A stretch of 52,984 bases of DNA, taken from contig OMOD01000001.1 of assembly GCA_900290255.1 (NCBI GenBank), positions 1,579 through 54,562 of the forward strand, given 5' to 3'. Of this stretch, positions 9,379-18,125 are shown piece after piece. Under the pieces are notes generated by a model, which saw only the letters and a program-made list of their open reading frames with translations, was not told the origin of the DNA and did not search any database. Made by a program: the position numbers and the translations under genes. Origin of the DNA: Candidatus Sulfotelmatobacter kueseliae. GTDB lineage: Bacteria > Acidobacteriota > Terriglobia > Terriglobales > Acidobacteriaceae. The first letter of the stretch is position 1. Every line of letters starts with the position of its first letter.

Positions 9379-10776
9379 TTATGACGATTCTTCCTCTTCT
9401 TTCTTGGGAACCGAATTGTCAATCTTGACGCTCGAACCGGGGCGCAACGAGCGCAAAACCTTGTAACTGCCCGTAATGACCTCGTCCCCTTCTTTCAGGC
9501 CGTCGAGTACTTCGATATCAGTGGTGCCGGTGATGCCGGTGGTCACCGGCACGAACATGGCTTTCTTGTTGCGGATGACGAAGACTCCCTGCGTTTCGTC
9601 ATCTTTCTTGGGCTTGGATGCAACTTCCTTGGCCGCCGGTGCCGCAGCGTGCACCGATCCGGGAGGATTGTTCTGCTGTTCGACCTGCTCCTTGGTGCGC
9701 AAAGTCAGCGCCTGAATGGGAACCGACAGCGCGTTGCTTCGGGTAGCGGTCGTGATCTTGGCTGTGGTCGAAAGCCCGGGGCGCAGGTCTTTTGGTGGAT
9801 CGGTCAGGGTTACCACCACTTTGAAATCTTTGGCTTCTTCGCTGGTTGTGGCCTGCTGCGAAGTGGAAACGCCGCTCGATCGGACGATGGCGTTGTCGCC
9901 GATTTCTGAAACCTTTCCATGGAAAGTCTTACCCGGGATGGCGTCAATGGTGACTTCGGCGGGCTGACCCAGATGCACGTTCACGATGTCGGTTTCATCC
10001 ACCTTGACCTCGGCCGTAATCACCGACATGTCGGCAATCGTCATCAGCGTGCTGCCCAGAGCGTTCTGGATTCCGACGACCACCGATTCGCCCTCACGCA
10101 CCGGCAGGTTGGTGACGACGCCGTCGTACGGTGCAGCGTAGGTGGCCTTTTGCAGCACGTCATTCACGCGCGTCAGATTGGCGCGTGCCTGGGCAAGGTG
10201 CTTGTAGGCGGAGTCGTTCTGCGCCTTGGCTTGAGCCACACGCGCCTGAGCTTGTACCAGCCCCGAATCGGCGGTGGCCCAGGCATTCTGGCGGCTGTCG
10301 AAGTCCGACTTCGAGATCAGGCCGCCTTGGAAGAGGTTTTGCGCGCGCTCCCAGTCCAGCTTGTTGCGGTCGTAGTCAGCCTGTGCACGCAGCAGGTCGG
10401 CTTGTGAAGTCTTGAGCGCGGCGTCGGCGGCAATGGCGTCGGTTTCCGCAGCCTGGACCGAGGCTTGGTTGGCGCTCACGTCCGCCGCCGACTGCACATT
10501 GTCGATTTGCGCGAGCAACTGTCCCCTCTTTACCTGATCCCCCTCCTTTACGTACAGGTGGGTGATCTTGCCGTAGGCGTTGGCGCCGATGTTGACGTAA
10601 GTCTTCGGTTTAATCTCTCCCGAAGCGCTGACGACAGTGGCCAGATCCTGGCGCTGCACCTTTCCGGTCTGTACCGTCACCACATTCTTGCTGCTCTGAT
10701 GAACGGTGAAACCGACAATGATTGCGAGCAAAACCACGACGCCGGCGCCGATAGCAATTTTTTTCCAGGGCTTCAT
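9379..10776 (-). CDS. Periplasmic membrane-fusion (adaptor) protein, HlyD/MacA family
   Basis: Adaptor linking an inner-membrane ABC pump to an outer-membrane channel. 465 residues: N-terminal membrane anchor at 7-24, first half of the lipoyl/barrel domain (~35-90), long alpha-helical hairpin rich in Ala and Gln (~95-215), then second lipoyl half beginning AAPYDGVV, beta-barrel and membrane-proximal domains. A Lys/Glu-rich tail ends KKEEEESS. The insertion before the last domain (PPGSVHAAAPAAKE) is low complexity. Its likely partner is the ATPase gene just downstream; together they look like MacA plus a split MacB lacking its permease half. Confidence 0.9.
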   Translation of the reverse strand: MKPWKKIAIGAGVVVLLAIIVGFTVHQSSKNVVTVQTGKVQRQDLATVVSASGEIKPKTYVNIGANAYGKITHLYVKEGDQVKRGQLLAQIDNVQSAADVSANQASVQAAETDAIAADAALKTSQADLLRAQADYDRNKLDWERAQNLFQGGLISKSDFDSRQNAWATADSGLVQAQARVAQAKAQNDSAYKHLAQARANLTRVNDVLQKATYAAPYDGVVTNLPVREGESVVVGIQNALGSTLMTIADMSVITAEVKVDETDIVNVHLGQPAEVTIDAIPGKTFHGKVSEIGDNAIVRSSGVSTSQQATTSEEAKDFKVVVTLTDPPKDLRPGLSTTAKITTATRSNALSVPIQALTLRTKEQVEQQNNPPGSVHAAAPAAKEVASKPKKDDETQGVFVIRNKKAMFVPVTTGITGTTDIEVLDGLKEGDEVITGSYKVLRSLRPGSSVKIDNSVPKKEEEESS

Positions 10777-11188
10777 GATTCACGTCACTTAGTCCGGGGT
10801 TATGTCAATCTCCTGTAGAACTCTCCCCGCGCCGGCCTAGACTTGCAAAAAGGCCCCGGCCAGCTCATTCGAGTGACGACGCACACCTGTTGTTACGATC
10901 CTGGCGCCGGGAAAGTTCCCGATCAGGAATAACAAGAAGTGCCGAGCCCCGTTACGGTGGGGAGATGCGACTGCTACCCCCGGAACCCCTCATTATAGCC
11001 TGCCCAACCAGCCTGACAGGTAAAGGATTTAACGCCGGCGCAGGCAACCCCGGGTCACCGCGCCTCCTTCTAAACAGGAGAGTTGGAGTCCGTTTTAATT
11101 TGCTCTCGGGCCACGACTTAACCTTGCTTTCACGGAACTAAAGAGCCTAAAATATAGAGACGACGGTTGTCTGGCAGGAGTCCCTCTC
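10777..11188. other. Divergent intergenic region between the adaptor and GWxTD genes
   Basis: 412 bp without a credible gene, separating two divergently transcribed genes and therefore holding promoters for both. The clearest is a rightward one at 11124-11153. A GC-rich central part contains CCCCGGGTCACC-type sequence but no convincing operator. Nothing else recognised. Confidence 0.6.
11124..11153 (+). promoter_or_regulatory. Candidate promoter for the GWxTD gene
   Basis: TTGCTT (11124-11129), 18-bp spacer, TAAAAT (11148-11153), 36 bp before the ATG at 11189. A CAGGAG ribosome site follows at 11175-11180. Confidence 0.45.
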
Positions 11189-12982
11189 ATGTTCCCGGTA
11201 GCTTCATACCAAGCCTTTTTTCGAATTCTAATCGTATCTGCGGGTTTGATGGCCGCCGCCGCAGTTGCTCAGGACCAGCAAGACCAGAAAGCCTCCGACC
11301 AACCCGCCAATCCGCCTGCCGGCGCGGCGCAAACCCAGCCCGCCAAGGACGCAGCCAGCGCGGCAAAAGCGCAACCAGCCGACCAGCCCGTGGACCCACT
11401 GAAGCGCCCCGCTAATGAAAAACAAAAGAAGAAGAATGAAAAGGCGCTCAGGATCGAGTTAGGCAAGACCTACAGGAAGTGGCTGGACGAGGACGTCGTC
11501 TACATCATTACCGATGAAGAGCGTACAGCCTTCAGGCAGCTTTCCAACGACGAGGAGCGCGATAACTTCATCGAGGCTTTCTGGCAGCGTCGCGACCCCA
11601 CTCCCGATACGGAAGAGAACGAATACAAGGAAGAGCACTACCAGCGCATCGCCTACGCCAACGAGCATTTCGCTGCCGGCGTGCCGGGGTGGAAGACGGA
11701 CCGCGGCCGCATTTACATCATGTACGGCAAGCCGGATGAGATCGACTCTCATCCCTCCGGCGGCACCTACGAGCGCCCGATGGAAGAAGGTGGCGGCGAG
11801 ACCTCGACGTTCCCCTTTGAGGACTGGCGCTATCGCTACATTGAGGGCATCGGGCAGGAGATCATCATTGAATTCGTCGATACCTGCATGTGCGGCGAAT
11901 ATCACATGACCATCGATCGCTCGGAGAAGGACGCGCTGCTCTATACCCCCAATGCCGGCCTGACCATGTGGGAACAGATGGGCATGGCGAACAAGTCGCA
12001 GCGATTCACCGGCAACGGCCTGGAACGGCTGGGGCAGGGTCCCGACAGCACCACGCTGCAGAGCAAAGAATTCGACCGTCTGGAGCAATACTCCAAGCTG
12101 ATGGCGCCTCCTCCCGTCAAGTACAAGGATCTGGAGGAAGTGGTCAACTCCAAGATCATCCTGAACCCCATGCCGTTCGATGTGCACTGGGACTACGTAA
12201 AAGTCACGGGTGACACGGTGCTGGTGCCGATCACCATCCAGATGAAGAACCGCGACATCACCTTCGTCAACAAAGATGGTGTGCAGCGGGGAACGGTGGA
12301 TATTTTTGCCCGGTTGTCCACCTTGACCGACAAGATTGTCCAGACCTTCGAAGATCCGGTCCAGGTCGATGTTCCTGCCGAACTGTTGCCCCGCACGGCG
12401 GAGAATTCGTCGGTGTACTGGAAGGCCGTCCCGCTGCGCCCCGGCCGCTACAAACTGGATGTTGCGGTCAAGGACGTGAACGGGGATCGAAAGGGCGTGT
12501 TCAGCCGCGGTATCGTGGTTCCCGACTACTCGGATGACAAGTTGTCGACTTCCAGCCTGATTGTCGCGGACGTGATGGAGCCGGTTCCGACCAAGGCGAT
12601 CGGCACGGGCAATTTCGTCATCGGAACGATGAAAGTGCGGCCGCGCGTCGCGGCCGCCGACGGCAAGCCGGCGACGTTCAAGAGGGATCGCGACCAGAAG
12701 CTCAATTTCTGGATGCAGGTTTACAATCTCGGCGTGGACGAGAAGACACACAAGCCCTCCGCCACGTTCGAGTATGACATCATTAATGTCGCCACCAACA
12801 AGCCGGTGGTGCAGAAGGTCGAATCTACCGAGAGCATGGGCAATGTTGGGGAACAGGTGACGCTGCAGAAATCCATTGCGTCTGCGAACCTGCAACCCGG
12901 CCTTTACAAGATACAAATCAAGGTGAACGACAACATCTCCAAGCAGACAGTTGATCCGTCGGCGATGTTTGCAGTAGAGTAA
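11189..12982 (+). CDS. Secreted GWxTD-domain protein
   Basis: Exported protein of unknown function. 597 residues with a signal peptide (~8-27), a Gln/Ala/Pro-rich linker (~28-75), a Lys/Glu stretch, then the GWxTD domain: residues 100-135 contain WLDEDVVYIITDEER and FWQRRDPTPD, and the name-giving GWKTDRGRIYIMYGKPDEI lies at 167-185. The rest (about 330-597) looks all-beta. ATG 11189 has CAGGAG 8 nt upstream. GWxTD proteins are characteristic of Acidobacteriota and Bacteroidota-like lineages, often in several copies. The next gene, 33 bp on, encodes an outer-membrane barrel protein, so the pair may act together at the envelope. Confidence 0.85.
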   Translation: MFPVASYQAFFRILIVSAGLMAAAAVAQDQQDQKASDQPANPPAGAAQTQPAKDAASAAKAQPADQPVDPLKRPANEKQKKKNEKALRIELGKTYRKWLDEDVVYIITDEERTAFRQLSNDEERDNFIEAFWQRRDPTPDTEENEYKEEHYQRIAYANEHFAAGVPGWKTDRGRIYIMYGKPDEIDSHPSGGTYERPMEEGGGETSTFPFEDWRYRYIEGIGQEIIIEFVDTCMCGEYHMTIDRSEKDALLYTPNAGLTMWEQMGMANKSQRFTGNGLERLGQGPDSTTLQSKEFDRLEQYSKLMAPPPVKYKDLEEVVNSKIILNPMPFDVHWDYVKVTGDTVLVPITIQMKNRDITFVNKDGVQRGTVDIFARLSTLTDKIVQTFEDPVQVDVPAELLPRTAENSSVYWKAVPLRPGRYKLDVAVKDVNGDRKGVFSRGIVVPDYSDDKLSTSSLIVADVMEPVPTKAIGTGNFVIGTMKVRPRVAAADGKPATFKRDRDQKLNFWMQVYNLGVDEKTHKPSATFEYDIINVATNKPVVQKVESTESMGNVGEQVTLQKSIASANLQPGLYKIQIKVNDNISKQTVDPSAMFAVE

Positions 12983-13015
12983 CTCCCTGCGATCCCCCCC
13001 AGGGGGTGGGGTGCG

Positions 13016-14710
13016 TTGAGACTGCGCGAACTTGGAACGTACGCAATCCTGTTGGGCTTGGCGCTTCCAGTTTGGGCTGGCGGGCAGCCCGGAGCTATCT
13101 CAGGATACGTGCGGAGCACCGCGGGCGAGCCCCAGATGGGCGCGGTGGTGCAGATTCTGGGTGCGGCGAATCGTAGCCTTACCGTGTTCACCGACGGCGC
13201 CGGTCATTACGTTGCGACTGGCCTGCTGCCCGGGTTCTATACCCTCCAGGTGACGGCGCCTTCGTTCCTGCCCGCATTGCGGGAGAAAATCGGCCTTCGC
13301 CCGGGGGCCAGCATCAACATCAACATCACCCTGAATACGCTGCTCAACGTGATGCAGCTGGGACCGGTCCGCGCCTTGCCTGACGACGACGACTGGAAGT
13401 GGACGCTGCGTTCGGTGGCAAACCGGCCGCTTCTGCGAGCCCTCGACGATCCGGCCACGAAGGCTGCTGCCTCTGCAAACGACGAGCGCGAGAAACATGA
13501 TTTGCAGGGCACGCTGTCTTTTGTGGCGGGCTCGGAAGCCGGCGGCTATGGCACCGGATCGGATATGAGCACGGGCTTCACCCTGGAGCGTTCGCTGTTC
13601 GCGGACGGGCTTCTGGATTTCAGTGGCAATGTGGGCTACGGAGATGGCGTGCCCGCCGCAGTGCTGCATGCCGGCTATTCGCACCAACTCATGGATGGAT
13701 CTGAGCCCACCATGGGGTTGACCGTACGCCGTTTCGCCCCTACCGACCCCAATTTGCACAGCACGGCTCTTCAGGCGCTGGCTCTTTCCGGTGCAGACGA
13801 CATCACCTTGGGCGACGTGCTGGAATTGAAGTTTGGCAGTGAACTGCAGGCCATCCAATTTCTGGGTCACGTGGCCGCGTTTCGCCCTTACGGTTCGGCG
13901 ACCTTTGCCCTTACGCCGGACACGATCCTGGAGTACGGCTACGCCACTTCGCGCCCTGACCGGCGCGCCGAGATGGGGTTCGATTCAGCCCCGGCGGACC
14001 TGAGCGAGACTAATCCTCGGATCAGCATGCTGGGTTATGCGCCTCAAGTGGAGAGTGCTCACCACCATGAGGTGAGCCTGTCGCACCGTTTCGGCAAGAA
14101 CGCGTTTCAAGTCGCTGCGTTCTCCGATCGCATCAGCAATCCCGCACTCATCGGTGTGGGAGCAGTTACCTCGGTGGGCGGGTTCCTGCTGCCTGACTTG
14201 TCTTCAGGAACGTTCAGCTACACGGGCCAGGATCTGCACACCCAGGGTGTGCGGGTTCTGCTCGAGCGCAAATTCGCGGGGGACCTGAAGGCCACGCTGG
14301 ACTACGCCTTCGGCGGCGTGCTCGATCTCACAACCCCCGATGTACAGCTTGGAAGCGCGCAACAATCGATTTCCACGCAGCGCCGCCACGCCGTGGCCGC
14401 CAAGTTCAGCGGAACGCTGCCCCGCACGCGCACGCGCTGGATTGCTTCATATCGCTGGGTGAGCGGGCAGGCCCTTACTCCGGTGGACATGTTCAACTCG
14501 ACCCCCGGTCGAAGCGATCCCTTCCTGAATATCTTCATCCGCCAGCCCATCCCGACCATGGGATTCCTGCCCGCCCGTATGGAGGCGATCATTGATCTTC
14601 GCAATCTGCTGGCGCAGGGGTATGTTCCAGTCGTCGGCCAGGACGGGCAGACGGTCTACCTGGTGCAGTCCGCCCGCTCCATCCGCGCGGGCGTGGCGTT
14701 CACGTTCTAG
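13016..14710 (+). CDS. Outer-membrane beta-barrel protein with carboxypeptidase-regulatory-like plug domain
   Basis: Predicted outer-membrane protein. The TTG at 13016 is taken as start because it gives a signal peptide (~5-22, ending WAGGQPG) and has a GGGGGTGGGG purine run before it. Residues ~25-105 form a CarboxypepD_reg-like Ig fold (GAISGYVRSTAGEPQMGAVV). The remainder alternates short beta strands with aromatic girdles and ends in Phe (RAGVAFTF), the usual barrel C-terminus. It resembles acidobacterial TonB-dependent-receptor relatives but at 564 residues is short and shows no TonB box or classical plug. Function unknown; probably co-transcribed with the GWxTD gene. Confidence 0.75.
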   Translation: MRLRELGTYAILLGLALPVWAGGQPGAISGYVRSTAGEPQMGAVVQILGAANRSLTVFTDGAGHYVATGLLPGFYTLQVTAPSFLPALREKIGLRPGASININITLNTLLNVMQLGPVRALPDDDDWKWTLRSVANRPLLRALDDPATKAAASANDEREKHDLQGTLSFVAGSEAGGYGTGSDMSTGFTLERSLFADGLLDFSGNVGYGDGVPAAVLHAGYSHQLMDGSEPTMGLTVRRFAPTDPNLHSTALQALALSGADDITLGDVLELKFGSELQAIQFLGHVAAFRPYGSATFALTPDTILEYGYATSRPDRRAEMGFDSAPADLSETNPRISMLGYAPQVESAHHHEVSLSHRFGKNAFQVAAFSDRISNPALIGVGAVTSVGGFLLPDLSSGTFSYTGQDLHTQGVRVLLERKFAGDLKATLDYAFGGVLDLTTPDVQLGSAQQSISTQRRHAVAAKFSGTLPRTRTRWIASYRWVSGQALTPVDMFNSTPGRSDPFLNIFIRQPIPTMGFLPARMEAIIDLRNLLAQGYVPVVGQDGQTVYLVQSARSIRAGVAFTF

Positions 14711-14828
14711 CCGCGGTACCTACCCCCCGCCCCAGCCAAACCGATCGTCGCAAGAAAGCGCGACGTTAGGATGGGGCACCCAGCGCCATCGTCCTGCCTG
14801 ATCTCCCTTTGCATTACACTGAAGCTAG

Positions 14829-17315
14829 ATGGCGCTTCCGATCTATCGTCTGCGGCGCTTGCTGGCGGCGACTGCCGTTCTGCTTACGGTGGTGGTCGCG
14901 GGGATGTATTTCTATGCGCGTTCACGGGCCCGCAATGTGCTGAAGGAAGTTCCCAACAAGATCGGATACGACATCAAGCAGACGGCCAGTGGTTATCAGT
15001 ACTCGAAATCAGACGGGAAGCGCACCCTGTTTACCGTACAGGCGACCAGCGTCAAAGAGTTCAAGCTCAACGGGCACGCCGAATTGCACAACGTCAGCAT
15101 CGTGCTCTACGGGCGCGATTCGTCGCGCTTCGATCAAATCTACGGTGACGACTTTGCTTATGACGCGAAAACCGGCAACGTCACGGCCGAGGGCGATGTG
15201 CAGATCGACCTGGTGGCGAACCCCGCGGGGCTCGCCAGTCCAGATCAATCCACGCCCAAGGAACTCAAGAATCCGATTCATCTGAAAACGCGAGGGCTGG
15301 TCTTTAACAAAGAGAGCGGGAACGCATCCACCAACGAGCGGGTCGAGTTCCGCACACCGCAAGCCACCGGATGGGCCGTAGGCGTGAAATACGCTGGCAA
15401 GAGCAATACGCTGACGTTATCGTCGCAGATTCATATCGAGGTGAGTGGAGCGAATGCAGCCGTTATCGAAGCTGAACACGGGACGATTACGAACGAGCCA
15501 CGCGACATCGTGCTGGATCATCCTCATCTTGATCGCAAAGGTGGAATGATGCTGGCGGACCGGGCGGTGTTTTACCTGGGAGCGGATAACAGCGTGCAGC
15601 GCGTCGTGGCCACGGGCAACGTCACGACCGAAACCCGACCGGTGAGGGCAAAGGGACCGGCGGAGGAGGTGTCCGAGACCCGGAGCCGGGCCGACCAGGC
15701 TGAGTTTCTGCTGGCGGAGAAGCAGAACTTGCTGCGCTTTGCGATTCTGACCGGCAATGTTCACGTGGATCAAACCGGACCGCAGCCGATCGAGGGTGAT
15801 GCCGGGCGCGTGGTGGTGGACTTCGCAGGTCAGAACCAGATGCAAAAGGTACACGCGGTTGACGGGGCCCGACTCACTGAGAAAGCGGAGGGAACGAAGA
15901 AGCCGGGGTTGAGCTCCCCGTCGCAGGATTTCGAACTCACCGCGCCGGTCATCGATTTCACGGTGGCCAAGGGCCACATTCTGGATCGGGCCGAGACCTC
16001 GGGCGCGGCGCAAATCGTGATCTCGCCGGCGCGGGAAGCGAGTTCGGCGGATGCCGCCTCTTCGAGGGCTGGCTTGGTCCCAGGCGCTCCGGCGCAGCGA
16101 ACCGTGGTGACGGCAGGCAAGTTTGAAGCGAAGTTTGCGACTGACCAGGCGGCGACCGGCACTCGGCGGACTCATTTGACGACGATTCACGGTGCACCTG
16201 ACGCCCGCATCGTAAATTCGGCTGCGGGGCAACCGGATCGGGTCAGCACCAGCGAGTCGGTCGAAGCTACGTTTTTCCCGCAGGGGGGAATCGACGCCAT
16301 CACCCAACAAGGGAACGTTGCCTATGACGACGGTCAGACGCCGGACAAGCGGATGCAGGCCTGGGCCAGCAGCGCCCGCTACACCCCTGCGGACCAGATG
16401 CTCGTGCTGACCGGCAATCCGCGCGTGATGAACGGCGCAATGGTCACGACGGCGAAGACCATCCGAATGAACCGTGCCACTGGCGACGCGTTGGCCGAAG
16501 GCGAGGTGAAGAGCACATACAGCGACCTGCAAGAGCAACCGGATGGGGGGCTGCTGGCGTCGGCGTCGCCGATTCACGTCACTGCCCAGCGCATGACGGC
16601 CCACAGCACTCCCGGCGTAGCGCTTTATTCCGGGAAGGCGCGCTTGTGGCAGGATGCCAACGTCATTGAGGCACCAAACATCGAGTTCGAGCGCGATCGG
16701 AAGTTCGTGACGGCCCACGGCACGGCCCGCGAACCGGTGCAGACGATTCTGGTGCAGGCAGAGAGGGTGGACAAGCCTCGGACAGACAAGGCGGAGACGG
16801 AAAATACAGCCTCAGGAAAAAGCCAGCCGAGGAACTTCGGCAAGACTGCCGCTCCTGGGACCAGCCCCGTTGCGATCACTGCAAGCCTGCTCACCTACGC
16901 CGATTCGGAGCGGAGAGCCCACTACGAGACCGGCGTGTTGGCCAAGGGCATCGACTTCTCCGCATCTGCCAAAACGATGGACGTTTATCTGTTGCCGCGC
17001 AGCCAGACTTCGAGTCAAACCCAGAGTCATCAATCACTTGCCGGGACGTTTGCGGGGCCGGGGCAGCTCGACCGGATGGTCGCCCTAGGCGATGTCATCA
17101 TCCACCAGCCAAAGCGCCGAGCCGAAGGGCAGAAGTTGGTCTACACCGCCGCGGACGACAAGTTTGTGCTAACCGGCGGCCCGCCTAGCATTTTTGATGC
17201 CGAACAGGGCAAGATTACCGGGGTTTCGTTGACTTTCTTTAGGCGCGATGATAGGGTGCTCGTAGAAGGCGAAGCAAGTACTCCTGTGGTAACTCAAACG
17301 CGAGTGGCACGTTAA
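14829..17315 (+). CDS. Fused LptC/LptA-like LPS transport protein
   Basis: Probably carries lipopolysaccharide from the inner membrane across the periplasm. 828 residues, about four times LptC or LptA alone. Membrane anchor at ~10-30, then an LptC-like jellyroll segment (~35-130, containing FTVQATSVKEFKLNGHAELH). OstA/LptA-type repeated beta-jellyroll stretches follow (TAEGDVQ, VVATGNVTTETRPVRAKG, ILTGNVHVDQ, LTGNPRVMNGAMV, ALGDVIIHQPKRRAEGQKLV), pointing to several stacked units. Its TAA is followed immediately by the lptB ATG with no gap, so coupling is expected. A TACACT box ends 8 nt before the ATG, with no ribosome site, so the mRNA may be leaderless. Confidence 0.85.
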   Translation: MALPIYRLRRLLAATAVLLTVVVAGMYFYARSRARNVLKEVPNKIGYDIKQTASGYQYSKSDGKRTLFTVQATSVKEFKLNGHAELHNVSIVLYGRDSSRFDQIYGDDFAYDAKTGNVTAEGDVQIDLVANPAGLASPDQSTPKELKNPIHLKTRGLVFNKESGNASTNERVEFRTPQATGWAVGVKYAGKSNTLTLSSQIHIEVSGANAAVIEAEHGTITNEPRDIVLDHPHLDRKGGMMLADRAVFYLGADNSVQRVVATGNVTTETRPVRAKGPAEEVSETRSRADQAEFLLAEKQNLLRFAILTGNVHVDQTGPQPIEGDAGRVVVDFAGQNQMQKVHAVDGARLTEKAEGTKKPGLSSPSQDFELTAPVIDFTVAKGHILDRAETSGAAQIVISPAREASSADAASSRAGLVPGAPAQRTVVTAGKFEAKFATDQAATGTRRTHLTTIHGAPDARIVNSAAGQPDRVSTSESVEATFFPQGGIDAITQQGNVAYDDGQTPDKRMQAWASSARYTPADQMLVLTGNPRVMNGAMVTTAKTIRMNRATGDALAEGEVKSTYSDLQEQPDGGLLASASPIHVTAQRMTAHSTPGVALYSGKARLWQDANVIEAPNIEFERDRKFVTAHGTAREPVQTILVQAERVDKPRTDKAETENTASGKSQPRNFGKTAAPGTSPVAITASLLTYADSERRAHYETGVLAKGIDFSASAKTMDVYLLPRSQTSSQTQSHQSLAGTFAGPGQLDRMVALGDVIIHQPKRRAEGQKLVYTAADDKFVLTGGPPSIFDAEQGKITGVSLTFFRRDDRVLVEGEASTPVVTQTRVAR

Positions 17316-18044
17316 ATGCGTACTCTGGCCACCGAAGAAATTGGCAAAACCTACCGTGGCCGCCGCGTTGTCAATGGGGTCAGCCTGCGGGTCGAACAGG
17401 GCGAAGTTGTTGGATTACTTGGACCTAACGGCGCAGGCAAGACCACCACGTTTTATGCCATCGTTGGCCTGATCCCTCCCGATACTGGCCGCGTGCTGTA
17501 TGACGGTCAGGACATCACGGACGTGCCCATGTATTTGCGGGCACGGCAGTATGGGATCAGCTATCTCCCGCAAGAAGCTTCGGTCTTCCGCAAACTGACG
17601 GTAGAAGAGAACATCCTCGCGGTGCTGGAGGCGCAGCCGATGTCCTGGCACGAGCGGCGCGAGAAGATGGAAAAGTTCATTGACGAACTGGGACTGGAGC
17701 ACATCCGGCAGAACCGCGGCTATGCGCTTTCCGGCGGGGAACGGCGGCGGGTAGAAATTGCCCGCTGCCTGTGCATCAGTCCGACGTTCATTTTGCTGGA
17801 CGAGCCGTTTTCCGGCATTGACCCGATTGCCGTGCTCGATTTGCAGAAGATCATCAGCAGTCTCCGTGCCAGCGGCATCGGAGTGCTGATCACCGATCAT
17901 AACGTGCGCGAAACGCTTTCGGTCACCGACCGGGCATACATCATTGACGACGGCAGAATCTTCCGTCAGGGACCGCCCAGCCAACTGGCCAGCGATCCGG
18001 ACGTGAGAAGGGTGTATCTGGGAGAAAGCTTTTCTTTGGTGTGA
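17316..18044 (+). CDS. lptB: LPS export ABC transporter ATP-binding protein LptB
   Basis: ATPase that powers LPS extraction by the LptB2FGC complex. 242 residues, normal length. Walker [11 protein letters not shown] at ~36-45, the LptB-typical [17 protein letters not shown] region, signature [15 protein letters not shown], Walker [17 protein letters not shown], and the H-loop in [10 protein letters not shown]. The ATG directly abuts the stop of the LptC/LptA-like gene. rpoN follows after 81 bp, matching the lptA-lptB-rpoN order of proteobacteria. lptF and lptG are not in the window. Confidence 0.96.
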   Translation: MRTLATEEIGKTYRGRRVVNGVSLRVEQGEVVGLLGPNGAGKTTTFYAIVGLIPPDTGRVLYDGQDITDVPMYLRARQYGISYLPQEASVFRKLTVEENILAVLEAQPMSWHERREKMEKFIDELGLEHIRQNRGYALSGGERRRVEIARCLCISPTFILLDEPFSGIDPIAVLDLQKIISSLRASGIGVLITDHNVRETLSVTDRAYIIDDGRIFRQGPPSQLASDPDVRRVYLGESFSLV

Positions 18045-18053
18045 GAGAAGCAG

Positions 18054-18125
18054 GTTTCAAAGTTTCAAGGTTTCAAGGTAACAGCCTGAGACCTCGGAGT
18101 CTTTGAAACCTTGAAACTTTGAAAC
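18054..18125. repeat. Perfect 23-bp inverted repeat built of GTTTCAA words, abutting rpoN
   Basis: Left arm 18054-18076 and right arm 18103-18125 are exact reverse complements, each made of three stuttered GTTTCAA units; the loop is 26 nt. The right arm ends at the base before the rpoN ATG, leaving no room for a Shine-Dalgarno site outside the stem. Confidence 0.95.

Noticed and set aside
11459..12916. 485-codon minus-strand ORF opposite the GWxTD gene
   Set aside because: Shadow ORF; the plus frame has signal peptide, ribosome site and GWxTD motif.
15417..16718. 433-codon minus-strand ORF opposite the LptC/LptA-like gene
   Set aside because: Composition is Arg/His-rich as expected of antisense frames, with no domain pattern.
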